Shown here: positions 38,301-50,998 of the stretch, one piece after another | How the letters are laid out: the number at the start of each line of letters is the position of its first letter | Position numbering within the stretch: the first letter of the stretch is position 1 | From: Syngnathus acus | Taxonomy: Eukaryota; Chordata; Actinopteri; Syngnathiformes; Syngnathidae | Direction of reading: 5' to 3' | Assembly: GCF_901709675.1 (NCBI RefSeq) | Contig: NC_051093.1 | Span: forward strand, 9,806,053-9,870,052 | Length of the DNA stretch: 64,000 nucleotides | The notes under the pieces: model-generated | Database searches by the model: none | What the model was told of the DNA's origin: nothing | What the model saw: only the letters and a program-made list of their open reading frames with translations | Program-made: the position numbers and the translations under genes

Positions 38301-41300
38301 CGTTTTCCTTCCTGGGCTCCACGTTTCTGCAATTTGTTCTCCGATTCCCACTTTTCCAAACACAAAAGACTTGATATTGCTTTTCTCCTGTGGAAGATCC
38401 AGCTCTGTTTCCCACTTCTGGCAAGGCAGCGCGCTTCCAGTCAGGAGGGACAATCTGAGGGGCTCAAATGGAACCACATGTCACCATATTTGCTGCTGCT
38501 GCTGCTGCTGCTGTTTTGCATTTGTGATAAGCCCGCAGGAAGTTTTAGCTTTTGGGGATAAGACGGCAACTTTCCAAGCGAATCACTTGAGGAACATTTC
38601 CACCAAGCAGAAAACCCAGTAATATCGCTCATATCATTGGTGATGGGGAGGGGAGGGGGGAGTGATATCATCCTGCACTTATTTGTGTAGGCGGTAGATC
38701 AGTGTGATGACGTGGTCACAATTATACAACAACTATCCTCCATGCTGGGAGTCTTGGCAGTGATATGCTGCAAATGGACACTCGCTCTGAAAAAGCATGT
38801 CAAAGTGTGTGCTTTTGTTTCAGGAGGTTTCCGCCCAGGCTCAGTCCCGATCGCGGCTCCACGGCGACCCCACCGAGCTGGCGCCGCGTCTGTGCCACTT
38901 GGTGCGCGCCGACACGGGCTACGGCTTCAACCTCCACAGTCATCGCTCCAGGCCGGGCCAGTACATCCGCTCGTTGGACACGGGCTCGCCTGCCGACCAG
39001 GCTGGCCTTCGACCTCAGGATAGAATCGTTGAGGTATGAAGAGCTTTTTGCAAATGTCCAACCGCAAATATTGAAAGACTCTGCGGTCAATCATTTTCAG
39101 TTTCGGCATGGGTCCCATTCTCACACGGAGCTAACTTTAGCCCCGCCCCCAAATAGAGAGCTCATTAAACAAAGGAAACGTGACACGTGACCGACCACTT
39201 GATCACGTTTACACAGTATCATTGAAGAGAGTCTCCACAAGGGGAAGCAAATCCCCCCAAGAACCTCATTCCTTGTTAAAAATACAACCAAGAGGAAGAA
39301 AAAAAAAGGCTAACATTTCTAAAAACGCCCGCTTGGTTATGAAAGTCATTATGAGATGTCTATCATCACCATTATCATCATCAAACCAAACTGCAGGGAA
39401 CGAACAATAAAAGGAAAAGAGCTCCGATTGCTGTGCAGTTTACAAGAGCCCGAGCACACGGCTCATTGAAAGCAGATGTTAGCCCGGGCGGGCGGGCGGG
39501 CGGGCGGGCGCGCAGCGTTTAAAGCAATTACAAGTTCTGGGCTCACGCCTGCGTCTGCCAACAAGACCTGAGATCTGGATTTGGTCTGCACTGTATCAAT
39601 GTGGAGATCGAGGGGGGGGGGGAAGGAGGGTCAGGTGGTATATCACATTTTTTGGGGGTCATAAATCAGCCTCATGAAGGAAGTTGACAGGAGAAGTAAT
39701 GCAAAGGACCGACTTGAACTGGCCATTTCACCACTAAAAGGGAAAAAGGATTCTCATTTGCCCACCATGCAAAATGAATGGGGGGGGAGGGGATTGCGCA
39801 TGGTCCTTAAAGATAAATATCGTTCATTATTTTTGCAGGGATGCAACATCACTCTAGCAATGACTTTCATGTTGTGTGTATTAAGCAGTCACATCAAAGT
39901 TGATAGATTGTAAGAAACTGCTTTGACTCTCCCAGCATTCTCATGACCTCTCAGGGTTCAAAAAGTTGACACTACATTCTACTGGGATGGCTTAGAATTT
40001 TGTAGTTGCATTTAAGGGCTTCATTGAAATCATCTCATTTGCAAGCAAAGTATAAATAGTTTGATTAAAAACAAATTGATTTACAAATACAAAGCAGCAG
40101 GCAAAATGCAGAGGAGTGAGGGGGGAGGGGGACATTGAGCAGATGGATGTCACCTCTTCATTTGGATGGTGACTCTCTCCCTTTCTCACACACACGAAAG
40201 GGCTGCTCAGGTGTTTCCCTGGAGAAGCAGCCCCGTTGCAACAGCACATATTAATTATCCCTGAGAACAGCGTGCATTGTCATGTGTGGGATGCAGCGTT
40301 AATGAAGGCCTGCAAAACACGACACCTGTTATTCAACTCGTGACCAAGATGCTCCTTTATTCTATTAGCAGTGCAAATTAATAAATGAACAACTTGCCCC
40401 CTCCCCCCTATTTACCTTATTTATCCTGAAAGACCAGTTACGTCTGTCAATATATTTTATGCAGGTCGTGATGATAAGCACAAATTTAGGTGCTCCTCAG
40501 GACAAAGACATCTGAAACCAGGCCCGAAACTAAGGCGAGCCATTCATCATTTATGTACATGGCTAACTGCGCATGTTGTCAAACTACCTGACACAGGGAG
40601 GCTCAGGTCTAGACGCAGCCACAGGCGCACCGAACCCGCATTCGGAGGTCAACGGCACCCATGCGCATACTGCAATCAATCAATACAATATTGATACAGC
40701 ACGTTTTCTATTAGAAAGTGTGAAAGGCAGCAGGTAAGAACAGAAAACAAAAGCCTCCCACACGCCACACCATACACTCCATCTCAGTCCCATGTGGAGT
40801 TTGACAGCAAGTTGAACTACTACGCCCCCTACTGGGCTAGTAAGAAAGTGCGGGGGGAAACAGATTGATTGATTGATTGATCGATCTGTTTCTCCCCTTT
40901 CCAACATTTTGCTCGTTAGGTAAATGGCGTGAGCATCGAGGGCATGCGCCACTCCGAGGTGGTGGCCTTCATTAAAAAAGGAGGCGACGAGACCTGGCTG
41001 CTGGTGGTGGATCCCGACGCCGACGAATACTTTAAGATGAAGGGCATCGTCCCCACCGTCAGCCACGTGAAAGGTAAAAGGTCACCGTTTGATTCCGAGC
41101 CACGTGCTCTGAAAGTACGACATGAATCTGCTGCCACAGATTACGACGGTCCCTCCATCTCCAACGGATCTCACAGCCCTCTCGTGAACGGCAGCTCCAC
41201 CTCACATTCCATCAGGTCGACCACCTCGGACCAGAGTAACTACGGCAAGGGCCCGCAGGTGGGTGCGGCCGTCGGCTCTCCCCCAATATCTGCTTTGTAA

Positions 41301-41488
41301 CTTCCAACTTTGTTTGCGCGGTTCTTTAGCCGGCTGGCGACGAGCGAGGTCGATTTTCGGACCCGTTCGCCGAGATCGGCCTGAGCGCCACGGCGGCTGA
41401 GGAAAAGCGGAAGCTCCACGCCAAGGAGAAGAGGCGGGCGCCGCAGATGGACTGGATGAAGAAATACGAGCTCTTCAGTAATTTCTGA
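32382..41488 (+). CDS. nherf2: NHERF2-type PDZ scaffold (SLC9A3R2), six exons (378 aa)
   Basis: A submembrane scaffold that ties receptors, channels and NHE3-type exchangers to ezrin/radixin/moesin. Exons: 32382-32588, 33122-33409, 38824-39033, 40920-41073, 41140-41258, 41330-41488; all are GT-AG with consistent phases. PDZ1 has the carboxylate loop GYGFHL at residues 18-23 and ends [12 protein letters not shown]2 has GYGFNL at 197-202 and ends [10 protein letters not shown]. The C-terminal ERM-binding segment reads [17 protein letters not shown]. The FSNF end and QRIKAVE wording favour NHERF2 over NHERF1. The linker has a proline run (PPPPFSPPD). Introns 2 and 3 are long (5.4 and 1.9 kb). 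The start has GGACATGGC context. A poly-A signal lies at 42099-42104. It sits next to the sstr5-like gene, and in human both genes are on 16p13.3. Confidence 0.94.
37260..37335. repeat. (ATGG)n microsatellite
   Basis: About 18 uninterrupted GGAT/ATGG units, the same unit as the tail of the SINEs at 12088 and 17321. Confidence 0.95.
38493..38514 (+). repeat. (CTG)n trinucleotide repeat, intronic
   Basis: About seven TGC/CTG units inside nherf2 intron 2. Confidence 0.85.
39484..39512. repeat. (GGGC)n tract in nherf2 intron 3
   Basis: Six to seven GGGC units, G-rich enough to form a quadruplex on the plus strand. Confidence 0.85.
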
Positions 41489-42098
41489 GGAGATGCTTCC
41501 AAGCCGAGAGGAGGACAAACAAACTAAAGAATGAATTGGAAGGAGCCAGACATCATTGTAGGATCGTTCCTCTACTTTAGCGGACATCTTTTTATATTTA
41601 AATAAGCATCGCCATGGCAACATGGAGTTCACTGTGACAGAGTGCGCCGCCCTCCACCAGCAGAGGGCAGACTTGCACCACAAATACAACATCCTCTGCC
41701 AGAGCAATTGTTTTTTTTAAGTCATAATTTGCCCTATTTTACGGGGGGGGATTTAAAAGCAACTATGGCTGTTGCTAAAGGTGCCCTGCTATTGAAGACA
41801 CAGTATTACTTTCAAACATATGTTTTTGAAGGAATTGTCCAATTTAAAGGTAACAAAGGCCTTTAACGTTATCACTGATGACATCAAAACGACTTGGATA
41901 TTATTTCGTATGAAGCCGGGATTATTTCGTTTCTTAATGAATCATAAGAACGAGAAAATCTGAACATATGAAGGAAAATGGCACCTATGAAAGGCTGAAA
42001 GAAGAGTTTGGCTTTGTGACCTCATCACCGTATTGTTTATTAGTTACTGTACATAAACTTTGTCCATTCAAGTTCACAGTTGCAGAAGACACGTACGC

Positions 42099-42104
42099 AA
42101 TAAA
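42099..42104 (+). terminator. Poly-A signal, nherf2
   Basis: AATAAA (in ACGCAATAAAGGCC) about 610 bp past the stop codon. Confidence 0.6.
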
Positions 42105-43944
42105 GGCCACTTTCACAATCCAGTTAGTTCCCTTGTTTTGAAGTACGTGTGTGGCTTAGCCTGACTTTTGTTGAACTGAATCTGCCAACGAAGCGAACAA
42201 AGGGAAGCCTGTCAATGAATGTCGTCTGAAGTCAGACGACGTCAGCTAGCTCGTCTCAGCTCAGCCATGCTTCCAAACTTCTATGAGGGATTATTTCACG
42301 CAGCTGTCATGCACATGCCAATGTGTGACATTTAATGTGTTGACACCACTGCGTCTGAAGCGGAGCCGGCCGCTCGCACGCTGGGAAAATATTCCCACTG
42401 CTTTCTTATATTACATTGAATTTTTTTTCCTCTCCGATTGAATGTTTTTGTCGTCTGTCTGTCCTTGCACGTTTTGTCACTTCAGATGAGGATTAGGCCC
42501 CATCTTGTTCCCAGAATTCTCCAGCAGACAGCTGCTCGGGCCACATAAAGGTCAAAGATGTGTGCCATTGTCTGCTTTGCACAACACCAGTTTTGTTGCA
42601 CAGCCCGACTCGGAGCTTTGTGGACAACAAGCCAAATACTCTTGATTAGCGCCGCACTTGATATTTCAAATGCGCAGTAAATACCGACAGCACCTGGGAA
42701 ATGGATTCGGGGTCTGGATGAAACGTAAGCACAACCAATTCAAATCTGATTTGATGCAATGTGACAGATGAATAAAAATTCCCAAATGGGATTTTCCAGC
42801 CAAAGGCACAATCTGGATGTGATCTAGATGAAACTTGGTTTGGCTTCACACTTTCAGAGCCTGCATACACAATCATTTCTTATTTGAATTTTTTTTTTTT
42901 TTTCTTGGGTCACACAGAAATAGCTCTTTTTTCTTGTTGTTGTTTATGTGCCCTGCAGTTACCTGGAGACCGAGCGCTTTGGGGGATATCCCAGCAAAAA
43001 TCAAAAGTTTGACGGGGGGGGGAAAAATACTCCCATGAAACACAATCACTCCACTAGGTGGTGCATCTTCCTCATTTAGTTTCCAGGAAGTAGGCCAAAC
43101 TGCTATGAGGCTCTGATGAGTGACCTTTCTGACAAGATTGAATCGGGCTGCAATTTTTGCCCAGTGCCAAGATAGAGAGAGGGCACAAAAAGAAGGCCAG
43201 GTTCTTGTGCTGAAAAGCTCTTTTCATGCGTCTTTCTACAAACGTACTCTGTCGTCTTGTATTGGCTTAAAAAAACATCTAGCCTCTTTAAATAACTTCA
43301 ATATGGAAAAATCACCTTTTTTTCCAAGAAAGCTAGCTGGCGAGCAAAGCTAACTTTGTTCATAAAACTAACCCTCTCTATTTGCCTTCATAAGCGTCCA
43401 GAGGGGGCTACAAGGCTATTTAGATTGTTTACACACACACACACACAAATGTGCACCGTTTTCAATTTTGCGCACCTGCCCCTTCAAAGATCTCCTCTCG
43501 GCCCTCGGTTGCTTCCCACCGCAGCTTCTCGGTATGTTCAAACCGCATCGTCCCACCCAAGATAGGGGCGCCACCCATTGAGCAGTGCCAGGGCTGCCCA
43601 GGATGCAGCGCTGCCCGCAAAAAAGGAGGCCGGGGGGGAGGGGGAGCGAGCGTCCCCATGACAACTGTATGTTTTTGTTAGCACGCGTGAGTCAGACAAG
43701 CAGTGACTCAGAGTCAGGAGGAAACACACACACACACACACATTCATACTCCGACTTAGTCAAAGGGAAGCCAAATAAGGACCGTTGCAACAATGTGCAC
43801 GCAAAGAGCAAATGTGAGGGCACAAGGAACCGGTTGAGGTGATTTGTCCAAAGACAACACAGCAAACAAATTTCAACTTGATGAGTGCATTTTGGAAATA
43901 AAGGACAAAGGCCAAGGGCACGTGAGTGGGGCCCGTGTGCCCGT

Positions 43945-43949
<5 letters not shown>

Positions 43950-43988
<39 letters not shown>
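43950..43988. repeat. (CA)n microsatellite
   Basis: About 19 uninterrupted CA units. Shorter CA runs lie at about 43432-43446 and 43726-43741. Confidence 0.95.
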
Positions 43989-43991
<3 letters not shown>

Positions 43992-45139
43992 TAACGCCCG
44001 CTGTGAGCACACCTTGGCTCAAGCAGCCATTTATTGTGCGACGCCCACACATTCTACAAGCACCTGGTTTTGCTCAGCAAACAATGTGCCTATTTGATTT
44101 TGGAAAAGAACAACAAAGGCAAAGGGATAAAAAAAAAAAACGTGTTAAGCTGAGTGAAGAGCAGGTCATGCTTTAAGATTGCAAAAGCAATGAGTAGCTT
44201 GGCAATTCTTCTGATTCGTCATGTTGAGCTGTGTTGGCGCGTGGGAACTTTATTTATTTTTTTCTAGGGGCGCTGAGTGGCCTTTGGGCTTATGCAAGTA
44301 TTGCAACAAGATAAAGACTTGGACACGCATTAATTGGTGACATTAGGCACGTCTGCACTTTCAAGACTCTCTCCAAGCTGATTTGAGGAAAGAAGATTCC
44401 AGCTTTGCCATACACGTACATAGTCGATGTCAAAATTAAAGTAGGGATTTTATTTATTTTTTTATTTTTTAAATCATGTTACAGTGGTTAACCTTTTTTA
44501 CACTGTGTCATGGGAATCTGTTAAAAACTCTGGATTTTTTTTGAGGTTTGCCAGTACACTTTGTTAATCTCGGATATTTTTTTAAACAATTGCCCTTATT
44601 ATCCGAAGTGGAAAATTGTTTAAAAAATTGGAACAAATTAGAGGACGGCCGATATCCCAGAATATCTTGTTTTCACTTTTTTTTGTTGCAGTTTTGCGGT
44701 TGTAATTGCAGTGGTATAAAGTAAGCATCAGAAATGTGCAGTTTGTATTCAGTTTTTAATAGCGTTCTCTGAACTAAGGGGTAGTTAAGATTTTTCTTTT
44801 TTTGAACATCTGCTTGATTTTTACTTAAGTGGGTCAAGGCCCGCAGAGCACAGGAAAATGCGGTTCCCGTCTTACCAATTGTTTCCTTTTTAATCAACTA
44901 AATTGAGCCAAGCAGAGCGCAGTATTGATGATCCATTTTGTGTTATCTAAGCAGATCAACTATCACCTGCCTGCCCTCCAACGGCTGTTTTTACTGTGAC
45001 TCTTCCAAGTCAAAGCCACACCTTGTTTCAGAACAAACTCTGGCTTTGTCCTCCCTTGCGCAGCAGGTGAGGAGCAGGCACGGCTGGCCGCTGGCTGAAT
45101 TTCACGGCTATAACTTTAAGGGGGTGCGAATGACGAGGG

Positions 45140-47240
45140 TCAGGGGTCGCCATTAAAGCGGCTGGGAAACGGCGTGGACGGCTCACGCCGGAGCCGGCCG
45201 GGAAGCTGACGCCGTGCGGTGCGGTGCGGTGCGGAGCCGTAAAGTGCGTCGGGGAGCGTGATTAACGGCGCCGAGGAAGTCACCCGGCCGGCCGGCGTGT
45301 CACGCCGAGTGATGTCACCGGCCTGAACGGAGGAACAGAAACGCCATGTGGCCGCAGATAGACTTCCTCTCTTTCTGACCAACAGAAACGCATTGCACGT
45401 GACAATGGAGCCCAAGCTGAGCAGCCACAATCAATTATCAGTAGATATTATTCAACTGGATGTGCTTCCTCACATGGAAAAAAAATGTCTTTTTCCCACT
45501 AACTTTGCTTGTAACAACACGGCTAGCTACCAGTCGTTTTCATAATCCAAGCCTGCTGCGTGCGGCAAGTACCAGCGTTATCATCCTTGAAAACATGCGC
45601 CCACCGCCGCCGACAGACCAAAGTTTATCTGTTCCTAATTCTTTGCCCTCGCTCGGCTTGATTCATCTCTCGCCCTGATGATGAGCTCACCGCCCGCCAC
45701 GCAATCCAGTTGGGATTCATCTTGGTTTGTGTATCCTGGGAACTCATCTGTTCTCCGTGTTTCGGCACCCGCCAGACCCCCCCCGATGGCCGCGAAGCTG
45801 GCCAGCTGGACGGGTGGTCGAGCGATTTGACGGCTGGATAGACAAAAAGGCAGACGGGAAGTTGGAAGGAAGGGGGGGGGGGGACAGAAGGACGGATGGC
45901 AAGAGCGGATCACCTTTGCGACCATTAGGAGTGTCAAAGAGAGCCGATAATAGTTCCAGAGGGTCCCAAGACGGTGCCGTGGGGTTTCCCCACAACAAGA
46001 AAAGTCCGAACAATGGAAAATTCAAAGAGAGGATGGGCAGAGTGGATTTGTTTCCCTGAAGGTATTTTTCAATTTTTGCCTCCAGAAGGTCATTGCGCAT
46101 CCATTGCAAATTTGGCCAGGATTCATCCCAGTTGTAGAACACCGCAAAGTGCACAATGCCATTTGGAATCACAGCCGAGCGAGCTAGCTGCAGACGTTCA
46201 GCAGAGCAAAAGCGCTGCTTGAGTTGCCTTTTGTCTGCCGAGTGTCACTTTACAGGTCATGGAGTTGCAAACGTCAGAGTAGCACACGTTTGGGGAGCGG
46301 AAGACGACAAAAGGGCAGCGGCACACAAAAGCATGTGGACCAGCGGCAAAAGTCAACAAGCCAGAAAAGGCCCCGAGGCCAGCCAACGACGAGCGAGAAG
46401 TTGCCGCGCGGCTTCAGGGTGGAGTTTGCAAAGGTGCTTCTACTATTTTTAGCACGCCCAGTGGGAGAGGGCGATATCAATTCGAGGGGTTTTTCCAGAC
46501 GACTGACTATATTTAGAGTTGGGACGTGTACAAAAGAGAGGGCTGGCCGCTAAAGCCGTTCTGATGGAAGACTCGGCACGCATTGGGTCGCTCACCTGTT
46601 GACTCCCTTTATGCAAGCAACGTCAGTGGTTCTCTTGAACAGCCTCGCCACTGTATTCCCAATCTTATTATGACTCAGTCGCTTGCGCAAAACACTGAAA
46701 ACGGCACCGACCGCTTTCCGGCAAATCAGCCAAAGAAGCAGACACCGCAAATCAGACACGCGATTTTTCCAAAGCGCGGCAAACATGGCCGACCGACGAG
46801 AGGAGAGTGAGGCGGGCAGCTGAAAAAGCAAGGAGCGACAGAGTCGTGTGGTCTCCCTCGCTGAGGATAATAGCATGCGCGCTGGCTCAGCCAGACAAAC
46901 GGGAGAGAGCCAGGCCGGGCCGGGACGGGCCGGGACAGGCGAGCGAGCGAGCGAGCGCAGAGCCGCAGTGACGCCATTGTGGTTCCACAGTACTTCCTGT
47001 CTACCGCCACAGTGTTTGTATGTCTTGTCTCCACGGTAACTGCGCCAACACATAAATACCAGAGAGAGCAGAGCGCGCGCACCCACGAGAGAAAGAGAAC
47101 GAATAAGGACAGCAATCAAAGTCAAGTGAGTCAAGTCAGTCAGCGCCTTGGAGACGGCTGGCGCGGCTGGCCTGGCCGGCGCGGCGGCAACGTCCAATGC
47201 GTGCAAGATCTTTTTTGTGCACTTTATGACCCTGCCTGCC
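45140..47240. promoter_or_regulatory. CpG-rich block, possible CpG island
   Basis: CG dinucleotides and GC content rise clearly above the surroundings in two parts, about 45140-45330 (GCGGT tandem units, GCCGGCCGG) and 46700-47240 (GGGCCGGGAC, GAGCGAGCGAGCGAG). This is typical of a vertebrate promoter or developmental regulatory island. No convincing coding exon is attached. The long minus-strand frame here begins with GTG and resembles nothing known. Confidence 0.5.
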
Positions 47241-48187
47241 GCTCGCTTTGTGGTGAGCTGGCCGTATAAAAAGCAGTGAATGGGGATGTTCAGGGTGGAG
47301 TAGCCGAGGATGAGGAGGGAGCTGACAGTTGGAGGAGGGAAGGCCACCTACGAGCTGACAGCTTATTGGCGGGGGGGAGTAATGAGAGGCTAAAGAGATG
47401 CTAACGAGCTCAACCCTGATTAAAAAAAAAAAATGGACGCAAAACAAAAAATTGGAAAGTGTTGAGGTTTGTGGGACGGGTTCCGAATAAACACGTCATT
47501 TCAAAAAATGAGCCGAGTGAAATTTTCCTCCTATATGAGCAGATCGTTCCGCTCAAACGAAGCAACGCATTCCTCCATTACGATATTTCAAAGCGTTTCA
47601 TCAGCCTGAAATAAGTGCCAAGATGGCTGCCGTATCGATGACTGGGAGGGGCGCGCACCTCGCCTCATCAGCTCCCACCGTAAGCTTCACTTTAGCATCT
47701 GCTAGATGACATAGTGCTGGGCTTACACAGTATGATTCAAATGACAAAAAAAAAGGTTTGCTCTCAAGTGGCGTATTTGGGATATGAGTCATTCCAAAGT
47801 AAAGAGGGTTGGGGGGGGGGTGGAATTAAACATCAGAATATGGCCTCTTCCAAATGTGGAGAATACGTATTGGACATTTCATTTCAGCGTATACACGGAC
47901 TGACTAAGTCTCAGCTTTTAACCTTCAAGTTTCCAGCTACGGGCTGGAACATTCAAAATTCACAAGCTTGAACTTATTTTGGTGCAAATTGCACCGCGTG
48001 CGGGTTGTTCCATGAACGTACACAGATCCATATGGGATATGTGTGTCACTTGAAATGTAGACGGAAATAGGCGGTCAAGGCCAAACGTGCGCGAGTCCAG
48101 CACGAAAAGGTCCACAAATAGTTGACATCGTAACAACCGCTGTCCAAAATAAGGCTACACCTCCCGTCACCAGATGCTTGGCACCCG

Positions 48188-48211
48188 TCAGTCAGTCAGT
48201 CAGTCAGTCAC
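48188..48211. repeat. (CAGT)n tetranucleotide tract
   Basis: Five CAGT units. Confidence 0.85.
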
Positions 48212-49822
48212 ACGCTTTTTTTTCCTCATGTTCTATCAAGAACGACGACAAATATTTCGTGATGCCAACGGATTAATTCAATGTTCATTAGGTGAAAAGT
48301 TCAAATGTAATATAGCTCGTAGCTTTTATTAGCTGCATCCCTCTCGGGGATTGCCCTTCAAATAAAACATTTGATGCATAATTTGAGCTGACAGCACATA
48401 GCAACTGAGAGGAAGTGTTATTACTTTTTTATTTTTTTGTGCCCCAGACATTGCGGCCAAGAATAGTGCGGTACAATGACTCACTCACTCACGCACCACC
48501 GATATGGTCAGCTAGCTTATTAGCTCACCTGATTGGCCGACGCACTTGTATCCAAGCATACCAACTGAAAAATTAAGCCATTTGAACACTTTGTTTTGGT
48601 CGTAAAATTTAGGCAATAATAAATCAACAACTATCTTTTGAAGGTTAATATACATAAATGTGTCTTCTTGCACATGTAGGAAGACAATCCTGATTCCACT
48701 CAAGCGGGCGGGAGCGTCTACGTTTGGAGGGCATTGTTCAGTCTGAACTGTCGTCTGGCTAATCAAAGCGCCGACTGTCTGCGAGGCCAAATTAGAAGGG
48801 AGTGAGTGTGCGCAGCGTGCCGCCGTCCGTCTGCAAACTCATCAATACCGCTTACTGTGCAAGTATAGCAACTGCTCGCTACGTCTCGTCAATACAATCG
48901 ATCGAAAATAAAGTTGAATTTGTGTAAAAATAAAGGGGTTTGCGGTCACGTGTCGGATCTGACTTGGCCTCAATGCATGTGTTGCTAAGAGACAAGTCAG
49001 TGTGTGTGCATGTGTGTGGAAGTGGAATGCGTGACGTCTACAGGGGCGTAGTTGTCTGTGTGTGTAGGACTTTGTTGTTCTCACACGCACATATGCGCAC
49101 AAAGGCTCCAAGGGGAAGTTGTAAAGTGGCTAATGGCGCCCCCCCACAAGATTGTGATGCCGCTGGCCCTCGCTCTGAGTGTTTAAACGCATGTGCATGT
49201 GTGTGCTTAGCGTAGCGTCGCAATCATAGCAGGTGTAGATTAACCAATACGTCACAAAGTGCTGATTGCGTTACCCGTTAACAAATATTTCATCATTTGT
49301 CCGGGGCAAGGATCAGCAACGAGGTGCCTGCAGGTAGAAGGTAAGACCACGTGAGTCGCCCGTGGCTCTGCCCTAAAACTAGCTCACCAGTGAAGACTCT
49401 AAAGCACTGTCCAAAAATGAGACATTTAGAGTGAAATGGAAGTTTTCACAACTCTCATATTTGAAGTCGATGTGGATCAAGGGACTCCAAGCATCTCATC
49501 ATGTTTGTCTGTTGAACTTGTGCACATTTCCTGCCTGCGACTGCCAGCCTTTGCTCATTTATTAGCGGCTGTGTGGCCAATTCGCTCCCTGCCCCCTTTC
49601 CTGTGGGGGAGGAAAGCAGGGGGGTACTGCGAGACACACGGAAGGGGAGGTCCCTTCTCGTCTGACATCGTCATAAAGGAATCCCCTGGACTGGGCCCAG
49701 ACCCGCCCACTCGCTTACTCTCACCCCGTCTGGCTCCCAGACGCACTCGCGTTCACACACACTGCTGTCTGCACTGCTCAAGGAAAAAGAGAGAGGGACT
49801 GGACGCTGGGGGGGAGAGAGAG

Positions 49823-49823
49823 C

Positions 49824-49861
<38 letters not shown>
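49823..49861. repeat. (GA)n microsatellite
   Basis: About 19 GA units, about 50 bases upstream of the possible first exon at 49914. Confidence 0.95.
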
Positions 49862-49913
49862 CTGACTTCGCCACACCACCGGAGAGCAACGGGAGAGCAA
49901 AGACAGGAGTAAC

Positions 49914-49925
49914 AATGTTCTCTCA
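49914..49925 (+). other. Possible lone first coding exon (MFSQ plus donor)
   Basis: An ATG in reasonable context (AGGAGTAACAATG) encodes M-F-S-Q and runs straight into a good donor (CTCTCAG/GTAGGT), downstream of GA-rich 5' UTR-like sequence. No matching second exon was found within the window, so this is only a candidate. Confidence 0.2.
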
Positions 49926-50964
49926 GGTAGGTGCAGCAATGCTCCGAGGAGCCGGCCGGCAGCTCTTTTACAAGCCTGCAAGTCTGTACACTTGACTTCC
50001 TGTTGCGTGTTGAACTGTGCGCACTCCTCGCTGAGCGAGCGAGGCTGGCGTCATTTTTGCAAAGGCTGCAACCTGTTGATAGGGGCATTTCAGTCCTCAT
50101 TCAAGTGCGCCGCTTTGCTCTCCTATGCTCCGAGTTTGAAGCGTCTACGTGACAAAGGTCAGACATCAATCGTTTCTTTGAACGGGAGGCTTCCACGTCT
50201 GTCTGCCAGTTTGAGCTCCACCCTTGCCAATGACATCACTGGCTCTCCTCAACCTGTTTGTCCGCCTTCCTGCGCAACCGTCGGATGCGTGTCATCGTCT
50301 CGGCGGCACGGCTAAAAGTCGCCGTCGGGATGCGGCTGGAGTGTCTCAAACATTCCTCTCATTGTTCCGAGGCCTCGTAGGATCTCAAAAGTCCATGAAA
50401 GGAAAGGACTTTTTGGGATGCTTTCTGGAGCCACCGGTCCACACCAAATTGGAGCTTATGAGAGCAACAATGGGCCATGTATCCCATCAGGGGAATGAAT
50501 GCTAGGAAGGTACAATTCCTAGGAGGAGGGAATGCAGAAATGGCAGCAGCAGGAGAGGGAAAGGGATGGCGTAGTGGAATAAAAACGTGCGCGCATGTGT
50601 GGTTGATGGCAGCGGGGCGGCTGTGGACTAAGTACAAGCCCGGTGGCGGCGGTAACTGGCAAAGGATCGGGCCCAGGATAAAGTTACACGCAGCAGAACC
50701 ACGAGTTTGGGGCAGGGCTCGCTGGTGGTGCCCGGGAGATTTGGCAAAATCTTCAAGTGGAATCGCCATAGCTGAATGTCACCCCGAGCGGCCCATCCCG
50801 CTGATTCCCTGCCAAGTGCGGCGTGGAACACAGAGTCAGCCTTTGAATGTCACCGTCTCGGTAATAATTACACCCTCGCACGCAACATGAAATGAATACG
50901 CGCGCATACCCAGACACACAGTGTGTGCTGCTAAGCCGGCTCCAGGGTGTGGCGCGGCACCAAG

Positions 50965-50966
<2 letters not shown>

Positions 50967-50997
<31 letters not shown>

Positions 50998-50998
50998 G
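50967..50998. repeat. (GT)n microsatellite
   Basis: About 15 GT units. Confidence 0.95.

Larger units (their letters stand above)
33410..38823 (+). other. nherf2 intron 2 (5.4 kb)
   Basis: No nested gene is recognised. It contains (CCAT)n at about 35841-35863, (ATGG)n at about 37260-37335, (CGCA)n at about 38244-38270, a (CTG)n run near 38493-38514 and a G10 run near 36460. The (ATGG) arrays resemble expanded tails of the common SINE family, but no SINE body is attached. Confidence 0.6.

Noticed and set aside
46592-47347. A 251-codon minus-strand frame in the CpG-rich block
   Set aside because: It begins with GTG, shows no family resemblance or domain, and long stop-free frames are expected in GC-rich DNA.
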